A program made the translations under genes and the position numbers. Shown here in pieces: positions 7,112 through 15,486 of a stretch of 64,000 nt of DNA (positions are counted from its first letter, which is position 1; every line of letters begins with the position of its first letter). The notes below the pieces were generated by a model, which saw nothing but the letters and a program-made list of their open reading frames with translations, was not told the origin of the DNA and did no database searches. Source of the DNA: Marinococcus luteus_A (GTDB taxonomy: Bacteria; Bacillota; Bacilli; Bacillales; Marinococcaceae); the NCBI RefSeq assembly GCF_034497705.1, contig NZ_JAXRUV010000001.1:558001-622000 (forward strand). Direction: 5' to 3'.

Positions 7112-8257
7112 ATGACCCAACCAACATACACATTAATCGCCACGGCGACGATGGGCCTTGAAGCCCTGGTTGCCAAAGAAATCAAAGCGCTCGGCTACCG
7201 GCACCTGCGTACCGAAAACGGCCGGGTGGAATTTGAAGCTCCCGCCGAAGGCATTGCCCGGGCCAACCTGTGGCTCCGCACCGCCGGACGCGTGAAAATC
7301 AAGATTGGAGCTTTTACCGCCGAGACATTTGACGAGCTGTTCGAACAGACGAAGGCCCTTCCGTGGGAGCAATTCCTGCCCGAAAATGCCGAATTCCCTG
7401 TCAGCGGCCGATCGGTCAAATCCACGTTGTTCAGCGTGTCGGACTGCCAGGCGATCGTCAAAAAAGCCGTCGTGGAACGGCTGAAGCAGTCCTACCAGAG
7501 TGAATGGTTCCCGGAAAACGGATCGCTTTTTAAGCTCGAGGTGGCGCTGCATAAGGACGAAGCCGTGCTGTCGCTCGATACGTCCGGGGCCGGGCTGAAC
7601 CAGCGTGGCTACCGGGAGACGCACGCCCAGGCACCGCTCAAGGAAACGCTGGCGGCAGCAATGGTTATGCTTGCCAACTGGCATCCGGACCGCCCGCTCG
7701 TCGATTTATTCTGCGGCTCGGGCACGATTCCCATCGAAGCGGCCATGATCGGCCAGAACATGGCCCCCGGCGTGAACCGCTCGTTTGTGAGCGAAACGTG
7801 GCCATGGGCCGAAACCATGCAGTGGCAGGCGGCGCGCCAGGAAGCCGAAGACCTCATCCGCGATGACCAGCCGCTCATGATTACCGGTACCGATCTGAAT
7901 CCGAAGGCCATCGAAGTCGCGGAGGAAAACGCCAAAGAAGCCGGCATGTACGGCCTGATCACATTCAAGCAGATGGCGGCGCGGGACTTTAAGCCAAAGG
8001 GTGAGTACGGCGCCGTTATCAGCAATCCGCCGTACGGGGAACGAATCGGGGAAATGGAAGAGGTGGAGGAAATGTACCGGGCGCTTGGCCGCATCGCCCG
8101 GGATACACCGACCTGGTCCTACTATGTGCTGACGTCCCATGAACGGTTTGAATCCCTGTTCGGCCGGCAGGCGACCAAACGGCGCAAGCTCTATAACGGC
8201 AACATCAAAACGGATTATTACCAGTACTGGGGGCCGAGACCGCCCCGCCCGTCCTAA
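7112..8257 (+). CDS. THUMP-domain RNA N2-guanine methyltransferase (RlmL N-terminal type, YpsC)
   Basis: A 381-residue SAM-dependent methyltransferase expected to make m2G in 23S rRNA, as RlmL does at G2445. Residues about 1-60 are ferredoxin-like (TLIATATMGLEALVAKEIK), followed by a THUMP domain to about 160. The Rossmann methyltransferase domain has the SAM motif DLFCGSGTIPIEAAM and the catalytic NPPYGERIG. The C-terminus ends YYQYWGP, typical of the family. ATG at 7112 is seven bases after AAGGAGG. Its stop codon overlaps the stop of the convergent HesB-like gene by three to four bases, with no terminator between them. Position next to rnpB equals ypsC in B. subtilis. Confidence 0.92.
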   Translation: MTQPTYTLIATATMGLEALVAKEIKALGYRHLRTENGRVEFEAPAEGIARANLWLRTAGRVKIKIGAFTAETFDELFEQTKALPWEQFLPENAEFPVSGRSVKSTLFSVSDCQAIVKKAVVERLKQSYQSEWFPENGSLFKLEVALHKDEAVLSLDTSGAGLNQRGYRETHAQAPLKETLAAAMVMLANWHPDRPLVDLFCGSGTIPIEAAMIGQNMAPGVNRSFVSETWPWAETMQWQAARQEAEDLIRDDQPLMITGTDLNPKAIEVAEENAKEAGMYGLITFKQMAARDFKPKGEYGAVISNPPYGERIGEMEEVEEMYRALGRIARDTPTWSYYVLTSHERFESLFGRQATKRRKLYNGNIKTDYYQYWGPRPPRPS

Positions 8258-8559
8258 TTGTTCGGGTGATCGGTGTCCCCGAGCCGGGGATTGTCAAAAT
8301 GAAGGTAGTCGATGGCCGGATGATAGCTGATTGTCATGCCATCGAGGTACCACTGGTCCTGCGGTTCCACAAAAAAACGCAGACCGCCCGCTTCCGTCCG
8401 GTAACTGGTGCCGGACGGGTCCCCGGGCTCCACCCCGATCGAAAATCCGCCGGAACCCACGCCGCCGATACGGACAAACAGGCGTACAGCCGCCCCGTCG
8501 GCGAGGTCCATTTCCTGTTTGTAGTGGCGGCCTGCTTCTTCAGTAATCGTCATTTGCAT
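8254..8559 (-). CDS. HesB/IscA-fold protein without cysteines (YneR-like)
   Basis: About 101 residues with the HesB-like fold pattern: MQMTITEEAGRHYKQEM helix, then AVRLFVRIGGVGSGGFSIGV, FFVEPQDQWYLDGMTISY and YLHFDNPRL. True A-type iron-sulfur carriers need three conserved cysteines; this protein has none, as in the B. subtilis YneR group, so cluster delivery is unlikely. Start at 8559 chosen because GGAAGGGAG lies 11 bases upstream and the family starts at TITEEA; longer in-frame versions are not supported. It is convergent with the methyltransferase gene (overlapping stops) and divergent from the M32 peptidase gene. Role unknown. Confidence 0.8.
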   Translation of the reverse strand: MQMTITEEAGRHYKQEMDLADGAAVRLFVRIGGVGSGGFSIGVEPGDPSGTSYRTEAGGLRFFVEPQDQWYLDGMTISYHPAIDYLHFDNPRLGDTDHPNN

Positions 8560-8645
8560 ACGTATCTTTCGCTCCCTTCCACTCTTTGTTATATCATGAA
8601 GGAGAGAGTCACACCAAACAGAGTTCATAACAAGGAGGAATCACT

Positions 8646-10163
8646 ATGCCGGATTATGCACAGATCGAACGGGATTTTTTGACCGAACAGCGCAGCCTGG
8701 ATGCTTACAATCAGGCGCTCAGCCTGCTCGGATGGGACGCACGGACTGGAGCACCCAAAAAAGGAGTGGAGGAACGCTCCGAAGTAGTGGGGGCGCTTGC
8801 GACCGAACTGTTTGCCCGGAAAACCTCCGGACGTCTGAAGGAAATGAGCCAGTATCTGCTCGAGCCGGAGGCAGCAGAGCAGGTGTCTGCGGTCGCCCGG
8901 AGAGCCGCGGAAGAAACGCTCACCGAGGTAAAACGAATGGAGCGTCTGCCCCGCGACGAGTATCAGGCGTTTACGACACTTACATCCAAAACGGAATCGT
9001 ACTGGGAAGAGGCGAAAGCGTCCGGGGACTTCGAAGGGTTCCGCCCGTACCTCGAAGAAATCGTCGCCTACCAGCGCCGGTTCGCGGATTATCTCGGCTA
9101 CGACGGGCACCCGTACAATGCGCTTTTGCATGACTTTGAGCCTGGCATGACCGTCTCGACTCTGGACACGACCTTTTCCAGGCTCCGCGACGGCCTGATG
9201 CCGCTTGTGGAAAATGTAAAAGCAGCGTCGGTACGGCCGGACACCTCGTTTCTGCATGCCCATTTTCCAAAGGACCGGCAGCGCGCCTTCAGCGAGCATG
9301 TGCTCCGGCAAATGACGTACGATTTTGATGCCGGACGGCTTGATGAAACCGTGCATCCGTTTGCGGTCGGCCTGAACCAAAACGACGTGCGGGTTACCAC
9401 CAAATACGACGAATCCGACTTCCGCACCGCCGTGTTCGGCACGATCCACGAAGGCGGCCATGCGCTGTATGAGCAAAACCTTGGCGCAGATCTCGCCGGA
9501 ACGATTCTGGCGGACGGCGCATCGATGGGCATCCATGAATCGCAGTCGCTGTTCTGGGAAAATTTCGTGGCGCGGACCCGCTCGTTCTGGGAAAACAACT
9601 ACGGCAGGCTCCAGGAGCTCAGCGGCGGCCAGTTTCAGCACGTGGCCCTCGACGATTTCTACTTTGCCGTCAATAGCGTCGAACCGTCCCTGATCCGGAT
9701 TGAAGCCGATGAAATGACCTATTCCCTGCATATCATTCTCCGCTACGAGCTGGAAAAAGCCCTGATCGAAGGCAGCCTGCAGGTGAAGGATCTGCCGGAA
9801 GCTTGGAACGAAAAAATGAAGCAGTACCTCGGCGTCATGCCGGCGAACCACTCCGAAGGGGTACTGCAGGACGTGCACTGGGCGGGCGGCGCCTTTGGCT
9901 ACTTCCCGTCCTATGCGCTCGGCTATATCTATGCGGCCCAGCTCCAGCAGGCGATGGTGCGTGACCTGCCGGCGTTCGATGATCTGATCACAAGCGGTGA
10001 CCTCGCACCAATCCGGCACTGGTTGACCGAACACGTGCACCAGCACGGACGGATGAAACGGCCGGCCGACATCATTGCAGCCGCGACCGGGGAAGGGACC
10101 AACCCGGAACCGCTGCTTGCCCACCTGTCCCATAAATACCAGAGCCTGTACCGCTGGTCCTGA
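8646..10163 (+). CDS. M32 metallocarboxypeptidase (YpwA, Taq carboxypeptidase family)
   Basis: A 505-residue cytoplasmic zinc carboxypeptidase that trims C-terminal residues from peptides. The zinc signature HEGGH is at 268-272 and the third ligand region GIHESQSLFWEN follows about 30 residues on. Other family blocks: LGWDARTGAPKKG near the N-terminus, VTTKYDESDF, and the C-terminal VHWAGGAFGYFPSYALG motif. Length agrees with B. subtilis YpwA (501). ATG follows AAGGAGG. It starts divergently from the HesB-like gene and seems to stand alone, with a GC-rich hairpin after the stop. Confidence 0.95.
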   Translation: MPDYAQIERDFLTEQRSLDAYNQALSLLGWDARTGAPKKGVEERSEVVGALATELFARKTSGRLKEMSQYLLEPEAAEQVSAVARRAAEETLTEVKRMERLPRDEYQAFTTLTSKTESYWEEAKASGDFEGFRPYLEEIVAYQRRFADYLGYDGHPYNALLHDFEPGMTVSTLDTTFSRLRDGLMPLVENVKAASVRPDTSFLHAHFPKDRQRAFSEHVLRQMTYDFDAGRLDETVHPFAVGLNQNDVRVTTKYDESDFRTAVFGTIHEGGHALYEQNLGADLAGTILADGASMGIHESQSLFWENFVARTRSFWENNYGRLQELSGGQFQHVALDDFYFAVNSVEPSLIRIEADEMTYSLHIILRYELEKALIEGSLQVKDLPEAWNEKMKQYLGVMPANHSEGVLQDVHWAGGAFGYFPSYALGYIYAAQLQQAMVRDLPAFDDLITSGDLAPIRHWLTEHVHQHGRMKRPADIIAAATGEGTNPEPLLAHLSHKYQSLYRWS

Positions 10164-10164
10164 T

Positions 10165-10185
10165 CCCGCTGCCCTATGCAGCGGG
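10165..10185 (+). terminator. Hairpin after the M32 gene, no T tract
   Basis: CCCGCTGC pairs perfectly with GCAGCGGG around CCTAT. No T run follows, so it is an imperfect terminator or an mRNA-stabilising 3' hairpin. Confidence 0.45.
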
Positions 10186-10288
10186 GGTTCCGCCCCGGGA
10201 CGTTTGAAGGATGCACTTTTGTGAAATAAAGTAGAGACTCTAATAATTTAGATGTCCCTTGCAACAGAACCATAATAGGGGGATTGGC

Positions 10289-11365
10289 ATGATTACATTC
10301 ACTGACATTGCAAAGACGTTTCCCGGTGCCGACGACCCGGCCGTGCAAAACTTTAACGCCACGGTCGAGCAGGGGGAATTTTTCGTCTTGATCGGCCCGA
10401 GCGGGTGCGGCAAGACGACCACGCTGAAAATGATCAACCGGCTGATTGAACCAAGCACCGGCACGATCCGGATCCAGGACAAGGACATCCGGGACTGGGA
10501 CCGCCATGAACTGCGGTGGAACGTCGGGTACGTGCTGCAGCAGATTGCGCTGTTTCCGACGATGACCATTGCCGAAAACATTGCGGTCGTTCCGGAAATG
10601 CGGCGCTGGAAGAAAAACGAGATCAAGGAACGCGTCGATGAACTGCTGCAGATGGTCGGCCTCGACCCGGATACATACCGCAATCGGAAGCCGTCGGAGC
10701 TCTCCGGCGGCCAGCAGCAGCGGATCGGGGTGATACGGGCACTCGCCGCAGACCCGGATATTATCCTGATGGATGAGCCGTTCAGTGCCCTGGACCCGCT
10801 GAGCCGGGAACAGCTGCAGGAGGACATCCGCGCCCTGCAGCAGAACATCCAAAAAACGATTGTTTTCGTCACCCACGACATGGACGAGGCACTCGCCCTT
10901 GGCGACCGGATCTGCCTCATGAAAGACGGCGACATCGTCCAGGTCGGCACGCCGCGCGAGCTGAAAAATGAGCCGGCCAATGACTTTGTTCGAGACTTTA
11001 TCGGAGACCGCCGGGACGAATGGGACACCCCGGTCCGTTCAGTCATGAGCGGGCGCGACAGCCAGTACATCGCAAGTGTCCATGACATGCCCGAAATGCC
11101 GCTGTACCCGGCTCCTCTGTATATTTTTGACCATAATGACACGTTTCTCGGCCGCCGGGACGGCGACTCCATTGCGTCCCAAAAAACCGTGATTTCCCCG
11201 GATCATGTGCTGTATGACGCTCTTAAGACCTTTAACGACACTGACGCCGAAGCGCTCCCGGTGCTCGAAGAAGGGCGGCTCGTCGGGGCGCTCAGCTACA
11301 AGGACGTAATGCAGTTTCTGCAAAAAGCGAAACTCGCATCCGCAGGAGGTGACACGGAGGCATGA
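10289..11365 (+). CDS. opuFA: Compatible-solute ABC importer, ATP-binding subunit (OpuFA/OpuCA-like)
   Basis: A 358-residue ATPase energising import of glycine betaine, choline or similar osmoprotectants. Walker A is GPSGCGKTT, the signature SGGQQQR, Walker B IILMDEPFSALD and the switch HDMDEAL. The C-terminal part from about 240 (PVRSVMSGRDSQYI to GALSYKDVMQFL) is a CBS-type regulatory region, found in OpuA/OpuC/OpuF ATPases and thought to sense ionic strength. ATG at 10289 is preceded by AGGGGGA; an extension to 10259 starts with TTG and has no site. It overlaps the following permease gene by four bases (ATGA), so the pair forms one operon. Choice of OpuF over OpuC rests on the fused partner. 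Confidence 0.88.
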   Translation: MITFTDIAKTFPGADDPAVQNFNATVEQGEFFVLIGPSGCGKTTTLKMINRLIEPSTGTIRIQDKDIRDWDRHELRWNVGYVLQQIALFPTMTIAENIAVVPEMRRWKKNEIKERVDELLQMVGLDPDTYRNRKPSELSGGQQQRIGVIRALAADPDIILMDEPFSALDPLSREQLQEDIRALQQNIQKTIVFVTHDMDEALALGDRICLMKDGDIVQVGTPRELKNEPANDFVRDFIGDRRDEWDTPVRSVMSGRDSQYIASVHDMPEMPLYPAPLYIFDHNDTFLGRRDGDSIASQKTVISPDHVLYDALKTFNDTDAEALPVLEEGRLVGALSYKDVMQFLQKAKLASAGGDTEA

Positions 11366-12900
11366 ATTTACTCGAAAACACGTATCAGCTGTTCACTGAT
11401 GAGCAGGGGCAGTTCTGGACCCTCGTGTGGGAGCACGTAAACATGAGTCTGATCTCGCTTCTGTGCGCATCCTTTATTGCGGTTCCGGTCGGCGTGCTTC
11501 TGACCCGGCGCCGGTCGATTGCCGAGCCGATCATCGGCATCGCCGCTGTGCTGCAGACGATTCCAAGTCTGGCCCTGCTCGGATTCATGATTCTCATTCT
11601 TAATCAGATCGGCACCGTTCCGGCAGTGGTCGCGCTGACCGCCTACGCGCTGCTTCCGATTCTACGCAACACCTACACTGGCATTGCCGGTGTAGATCCG
11701 GCCCTTGTGGAAGCGGCCACCGGCATGGGAATGAATTCCTTCCGGCGCCTGCGCAAAATTGAGCTGCCGATGGCCATGCCGGTCATCATGGCCGGTATCC
11801 GGACGTCCATGGTGCTGATTGTCGGAACCGCTACTCTGGCGGCTTTGATCAGTGCAGGAGGCCTCGGTGATTTCATCATGACGGGCATCGACCGGGCGAA
11901 CAATGCCTACATTCTGCTCGGCGCCATTCCGGCAGCACTTCTGGCTCTGTTTTTTGACCTAGTGCTGCGTATAACGGAGCGCACGTCCCAGGGCAAAGCA
12001 CTTGCCCCGGTTGCAATTGTTCTCGGGGTCGCCCTTTTGATCGTCATCACCCCGGCGCTTGCCTCCACTCAGGAGGAAGAGCTCGTGATTGGCGGAAAGG
12101 AAGGGGCTGAACCTGAAATTCTCGCCAACATGTATTCACTGTTAATTGAGGAAAACACCGATATCGAAACCAGCGTTGACACCGGTCTCGGTAGCACGAG
12201 CATCGCGTTTAACGCCCTGGAGTCCGACGATATTGATATTTATCCGGAGTTTACCGGTACTGTCACCGCCAACCTGTATGACCAGGGCGTACCGGCCGGC
12301 AGTTCGCGCGAAGAAGTGTACGAGGAGGCGCGCAGCCTGCTGGCTGATGATGACCTGGCCTACCTGGAACCGATGGCATTCAACAATACGTACGCGCTGG
12401 CGCTTCGCGAAGAAGAAGCTGATGACCTGGGCATTGAGACCATTTCCGATCTCGAGCCGCATACTGATGAACTCGTCCCCGGGTTTACCTTTGAATTTGC
12501 CGACCGGCAGACCGATGGCTATCCGGCGATTGTGGACGAGTACGGGTTTGAGTTTGACGAAGTGGAAACTCTCGACGCCGGTCTGCGTTCGAACGCACTG
12601 CAGGAAGGCCAGGTCGATTTGATTGACGCCTACTCCACAGAGGCGTATATCATAGAGTACGGACTTACCGTGCTTGAAGACGACGAAAATGTGTTTCCGC
12701 CGTACCAGGGCGCTCCGCTGTTAAAGCAGGAAACCCTGGATGATAACCCTGGTCTCGAAGAAGCGTTAAACCGTCTCGGCGGCGAGATTACCGATGAAGA
12801 AATGCAGGAAATGAACTACGAGGTGGACTACGAAGACGCCGACCACCGGGAAGTGGCCCGGGACTACCTCGAAGAAAACAACCTGCTTGGCAGCAACTAA
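11362..12900 (+). CDS. opuFB: Fused permease and substrate-binding protein of osmoprotectant ABC importer (OpuFB-like)
   Basis: A 512-residue fusion. Residues about 1-210 form a ProW-type permease with six membrane segments and the EAA-like loop EAATGMGMNSFRRLRKIELP. A further hydrophobic helix (about 212-234) tethers an extracellular substrate-binding domain of the OpuAC/OpuCC type: ELVIGGKEGAEPEILANMY, GLGSTSIAFNAL, IDIYPEFTGT and VDLIDAYSTEAY. Separate permease and binding proteins are the rule in OpuA-OpuC; the fused two-gene arrangement is known as OpuF (described from Bacillus infantis). The binding domain is strongly acidic, fitting a saline habitat. Substrate range (betaine, choline, proline betaine) cannot be read from sequence. 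Confidence 0.88.
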   Translation: MNLLENTYQLFTDEQGQFWTLVWEHVNMSLISLLCASFIAVPVGVLLTRRRSIAEPIIGIAAVLQTIPSLALLGFMILILNQIGTVPAVVALTAYALLPILRNTYTGIAGVDPALVEAATGMGMNSFRRLRKIELPMAMPVIMAGIRTSMVLIVGTATLAALISAGGLGDFIMTGIDRANNAYILLGAIPAALLALFFDLVLRITERTSQGKALAPVAIVLGVALLIVITPALASTQEEELVIGGKEGAEPEILANMYSLLIEENTDIETSVDTGLGSTSIAFNALESDDIDIYPEFTGTVTANLYDQGVPAGSSREEVYEEARSLLADDDLAYLEPMAFNNTYALALREEEADDLGIETISDLEPHTDELVPGFTFEFADRQTDGYPAIVDEYGFEFDEVETLDAGLRSNALQEGQVDLIDAYSTEAYIIEYGLTVLEDDENVFPPYQGAPLLKQETLDDNPGLEEALNRLGGEITDEEMQEMNYEVDYEDADHREVARDYLEENNLLGSN

Positions 12901-12936
12901 CAGGCAGTACATTCGTATCTCAAGGAGGGACAACCA

Positions 12937-13341
12937 ATGAAAAACCCTGAACGACAAGAAATACGGGCCATTCTCGACCGGAGCAAACGTATCGCGGTCG
13001 TCGGCCTGTCGGATAACCCGTACCGGACGTCCTACCAGATCAGCAAAGTCATGCTTGAAGCGGGCTACGAGATTATTCCGGTCAATCCGACCGTAGAAAA
13101 AGTTTTTGACATTCCGGCCGTCGACTCGCTGAAAGACATTGAGGGCCACATTGATATCGTGAATGTGTTCCGCCGCAGCGAGTTTCTCAAAGGCGTAGCC
13201 GAGGAAGCGGCCCAGGTGGACGCAGACGTGTTCTGGGCCCAGCTCGGCCTGGTGAGCGAGGAAGCGTACGATATTGCTGCCAATGCAGGCATGACAGTAA
13301 TCATGGACCGTTGCATTAAAGTGGAGCATGCGATCGCGTAA
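12937..13341 (+). CDS. CoA-binding domain protein (YccU/YneT-like)
   Basis: A 134-residue protein made almost wholly of a Rossmann-type CoA-binding domain: IAVVGLSDNPYRTSYQISKVM is the nucleotide loop, followed by YEIIPVNPTVEKVFDIPAVDSL and the IDIVNVFRRSE segment. The end VIMDRCIKVEH carries the conserved Arg-Cys near the C-terminus. Family members are small cytoplasmic proteins of uncertain role, related to the CoA-binding half of succinyl-CoA synthetase. ATG follows AAGGAGGGA, 36 bp behind opuFB; no terminator lies between, so read-through from the transporter operon is possible. A hairpin terminator follows. Confidence 0.9.
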   Translation: MKNPERQEIRAILDRSKRIAVVGLSDNPYRTSYQISKVMLEAGYEIIPVNPTVEKVFDIPAVDSLKDIEGHIDIVNVFRRSEFLKGVAEEAAQVDADVFWAQLGLVSEEAYDIAANAGMTVIMDRCIKVEHAIA

Positions 13342-13366
13342 GCACCGATTATACCGAACAGTATCC

Positions 13367-13396
13367 AACCTTGGCGGGGCTCTCCTGCCAAGGTTT
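13367..13396 (+). terminator. Rho-independent terminator after the CoA-binding gene
   Basis: AACCTTGGC and GCCAAGGTT pair around GGGGCTCTCCT, followed by TTCC. The T tract is short, so efficiency is uncertain. Confidence 0.6.
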
Positions 13397-13447
13397 TCCT
13401 GTCTGCAGAAGGGATGGCCGTGAAATCGAAACATATGTTCCCGTTCA

Positions 13448-13477
13448 TTGACAAACTGTGTTAGTATGAAATATAAC
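13448..13477 (+). promoter_or_regulatory. Sigma-A promoter of parE-parC
   Basis: A perfect TTGACA (13448-13453) and TATAAC (13472-13477) with an 18-bp spacer, about 30 bp before the parE start. Confidence 0.7.
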
Positions 13478-13509
13478 TAGAACGGAGAATGAAGAAGGGA
13501 GAGACAGGA

Positions 13510-15486
13510 GTGGCAGCAGATAAATCCTATCAATATAACGATGAATCCATTCAAGTACTGGAGGGGCTCGAAGCAGTCCGGAAACGCCCGGGCATGTATA
13601 TCGGCAGCACGGACAGCCGAGGGCTTCACCATCTTGTTTTTGAAATTCTTGATAATTCGGTCGATGAAGCGATCGCCGGCTACGGCAGCGTGATCGAAGT
13701 GACGCTGCATAAAGACGGGAGCGTTTCTGTATCCGACCACGGCCGGGGCATGCCGACCGGCACCCACAGCTCTGGCAAGCCGACTCCGGAAGTGATTTTG
13801 ACCGTGCTTCACGCCGGCGGGAAATTCGGCCAGGGCGGCTACGCTACAAGTGGCGGCCTGCACGGCGTCGGTGCCTCGGTGGTCAATGCCCTGTCGGAGT
13901 GGCTTGAAGTCACTATTTACCGGGACAACCAGATTTTCGAGCAGCGCTTTGAAAACGGCGGCCGTCCGGTGACGACCCTTGAGCAGAAGGGAAATACCAA
14001 AAAAACCGGGACAACGATCCGGTTCAAGCCGGACGCTTCCATGTTCAATGCGGTGCACTACCAGTTCGACGTGTTGGCTGAACGCCTGCGCGAAGCCGCG
14101 TTTCTGTTGAAGGGCACAAGCATCCGTCTGCATGATAAGCGCGACAAAGAACCGGTGACCGAAGAATTTCAGTTTGACACCGGCATTCAGGCGTTTGTGG
14201 AGTATTTAAACGAAGACAAGGAAACCCTTCATCCGGTCGTCTCCTTTGAGGGGAAGGCCCAGGATATCGAGGTGGACTTTGCGTTTCAGTTTACCGACGG
14301 CTATACGGAGAACATGCTCTCGTTTGTGAACAATGTCCGTACCCGCGACGGCGGCACGCATGAATCCGGCGCCCGTTCGGCGTTTACCCGGGTGCTCAAC
14401 GAACACGCCCGCAAGCTCCAGCTGTTAAAGGAGAAGGATAAAAACCTCGACGGCAGTGACATCCGCGAAGGGCTGACCGCCGTGGTCTCGATCCGGATTC
14501 CGGAGCATCTCCTGCAGTTTGAAGGGCAGACGAAAAGCAAGCTCGGTACGCCGGAGGCCCGCTCCGCGGTGGATCAGTACATTACAGACCGCCTGACGTA
14601 CTTTCTAGAGGAAAACTCGACGGTCAGCACGATGCTGATCAAAAAAGCCATCAAAGCCGCCCAGGTGCGGGAAGCCGCGCGCAAAGCCCGCGAAGAAGCA
14701 CGGAACGGTAAAAAGAACCGGAAAAAAGACGCGCTTTTAAGCGGCAAGCTCACGCCGGCGCAGTCCAAAAACCCGGACCGCAATGAGCTGTACCTCGTCG
14801 AAGGGGATTCGGCTGGCGGCTCGGCCAAGCAAGGGCGCGACCGTAAATTTCAGGCTGTGCTCCCGCTGCGCGGCAAGGTCATTAACACGGAAAAAGCGAA
14901 GCTCGATGATATTATGAAAAATGAAGAAATCCGAACCATCATCTATGCTCTCGGCGCCGGTGTCGGCACGGACTTCACCCTCGAAGACCGAAATTACGAT
15001 AAGGTCGTGATTATGACAGACGCCGATACCGACGGTGCTCACATTCAGGTGCTTTTGCTGACGTTTTTCTACCGCTACATGCGGGAGCTCGTGGAATCGG
15101 GGAAAGTCTATATCGCCCTGCCGCCGCTCTATAAGGTCAGCAAGGGAAGTGGCCCCAAGCAGAAATCCGAATATGCCTGGGAGGAGAACGGCCTTCAGCA
15201 AGCCATTGAGCGTATTGGTAAAGGTTACACTATCCAGCGCTACAAGGGACTGGGGGAAATGGACGCCTCCCAGCTGTGGGAGACGACGATGAATCCAGAA
15301 AGCCGGACTCTCATCCGGGTGACCGTGGAGGACGGCGCCCGCGCGGATCGACGCGTGTCCACGCTGATGGGCAATAAAGTGGAGCCCCGGCGAAAGTGGA
15401 TTGAATCCAACGTGGCGTTCGGCATGGAAGAGGACTTGAATATTTTGGATAACACTGATTTGCAGATTATTAAGGAGGAACCGTAA
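13510..15486 (+). CDS. parE: DNA topoisomerase IV subunit B (ParE)
   Basis: ATPase subunit of topoisomerase IV, which decatenates daughter chromosomes; it works as ParE2-ParC2. The GHKL ATPase shows EILDNSVDEAIAGYG, DHGRGMPTG and GGLHGVGASVVNALS. The transducer has QTKSKLGTPEARSAVD, and the TOPRIM part has EGDSAGGSAKQGRD and DADTDGAHIQ. The QRYKGLGEMDASQLWETTM block ends the catalytic core. GTG at 13510 is preferred because AGGGAGA lies eight bases upstream and homologues begin here; ATG at 13489 gives a seven-residue extension with poorly placed site. About 658 residues, the usual length. parC follows at once. Confidence 0.96.
   Translation: MAADKSYQYNDESIQVLEGLEAVRKRPGMYIGSTDSRGLHHLVFEILDNSVDEAIAGYGSVIEVTLHKDGSVSVSDHGRGMPTGTHSSGKPTPEVILTVLHAGGKFGQGGYATSGGLHGVGASVVNALSEWLEVTIYRDNQIFEQRFENGGRPVTTLEQKGNTKKTGTTIRFKPDASMFNAVHYQFDVLAERLREAAFLLKGTSIRLHDKRDKEPVTEEFQFDTGIQAFVEYLNEDKETLHPVVSFEGKAQDIEVDFAFQFTDGYTENMLSFVNNVRTRDGGTHESGARSAFTRVLNEHARKLQLLKEKDKNLDGSDIREGLTAVVSIRIPEHLLQFEGQTKSKLGTPEARSAVDQYITDRLTYFLEENSTVSTMLIKKAIKAAQVREAARKAREEARNGKKNRKKDALLSGKLTPAQSKNPDRNELYLVEGDSAGGSAKQGRDRKFQAVLPLRGKVINTEKAKLDDIMKNEEIRTIIYALGAGVGTDFTLEDRNYDKVVIMTDADTDGAHIQVLLLTFFYRYMRELVESGKVYIALPPLYKVSKGSGPKQKSEYAWEENGLQQAIERIGKGYTIQRYKGLGEMDASQLWETTMNPESRTLIRVTVEDGARADRRVSTLMGNKVEPRRKWIESNVAFGMEEDLNILDNTDLQIIKEEP

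Noticed and set aside
6430..7185. Open frames across the rnpB region
   Set aside because: The region is RNase P RNA; frames there are fortuitous.
8625..10133. 502-codon open frame opposite the M32 carboxypeptidase gene
   Set aside because: The plus-strand protein has complete family motifs; the reverse frame is rich in His/Arg/Pro and lacks a start site.
12937..13341. CoA-binding protein as part of succinyl-CoA synthetase
   Set aside because: Only the CoA-binding Rossmann domain exists; the ligase domain and catalytic His are absent.
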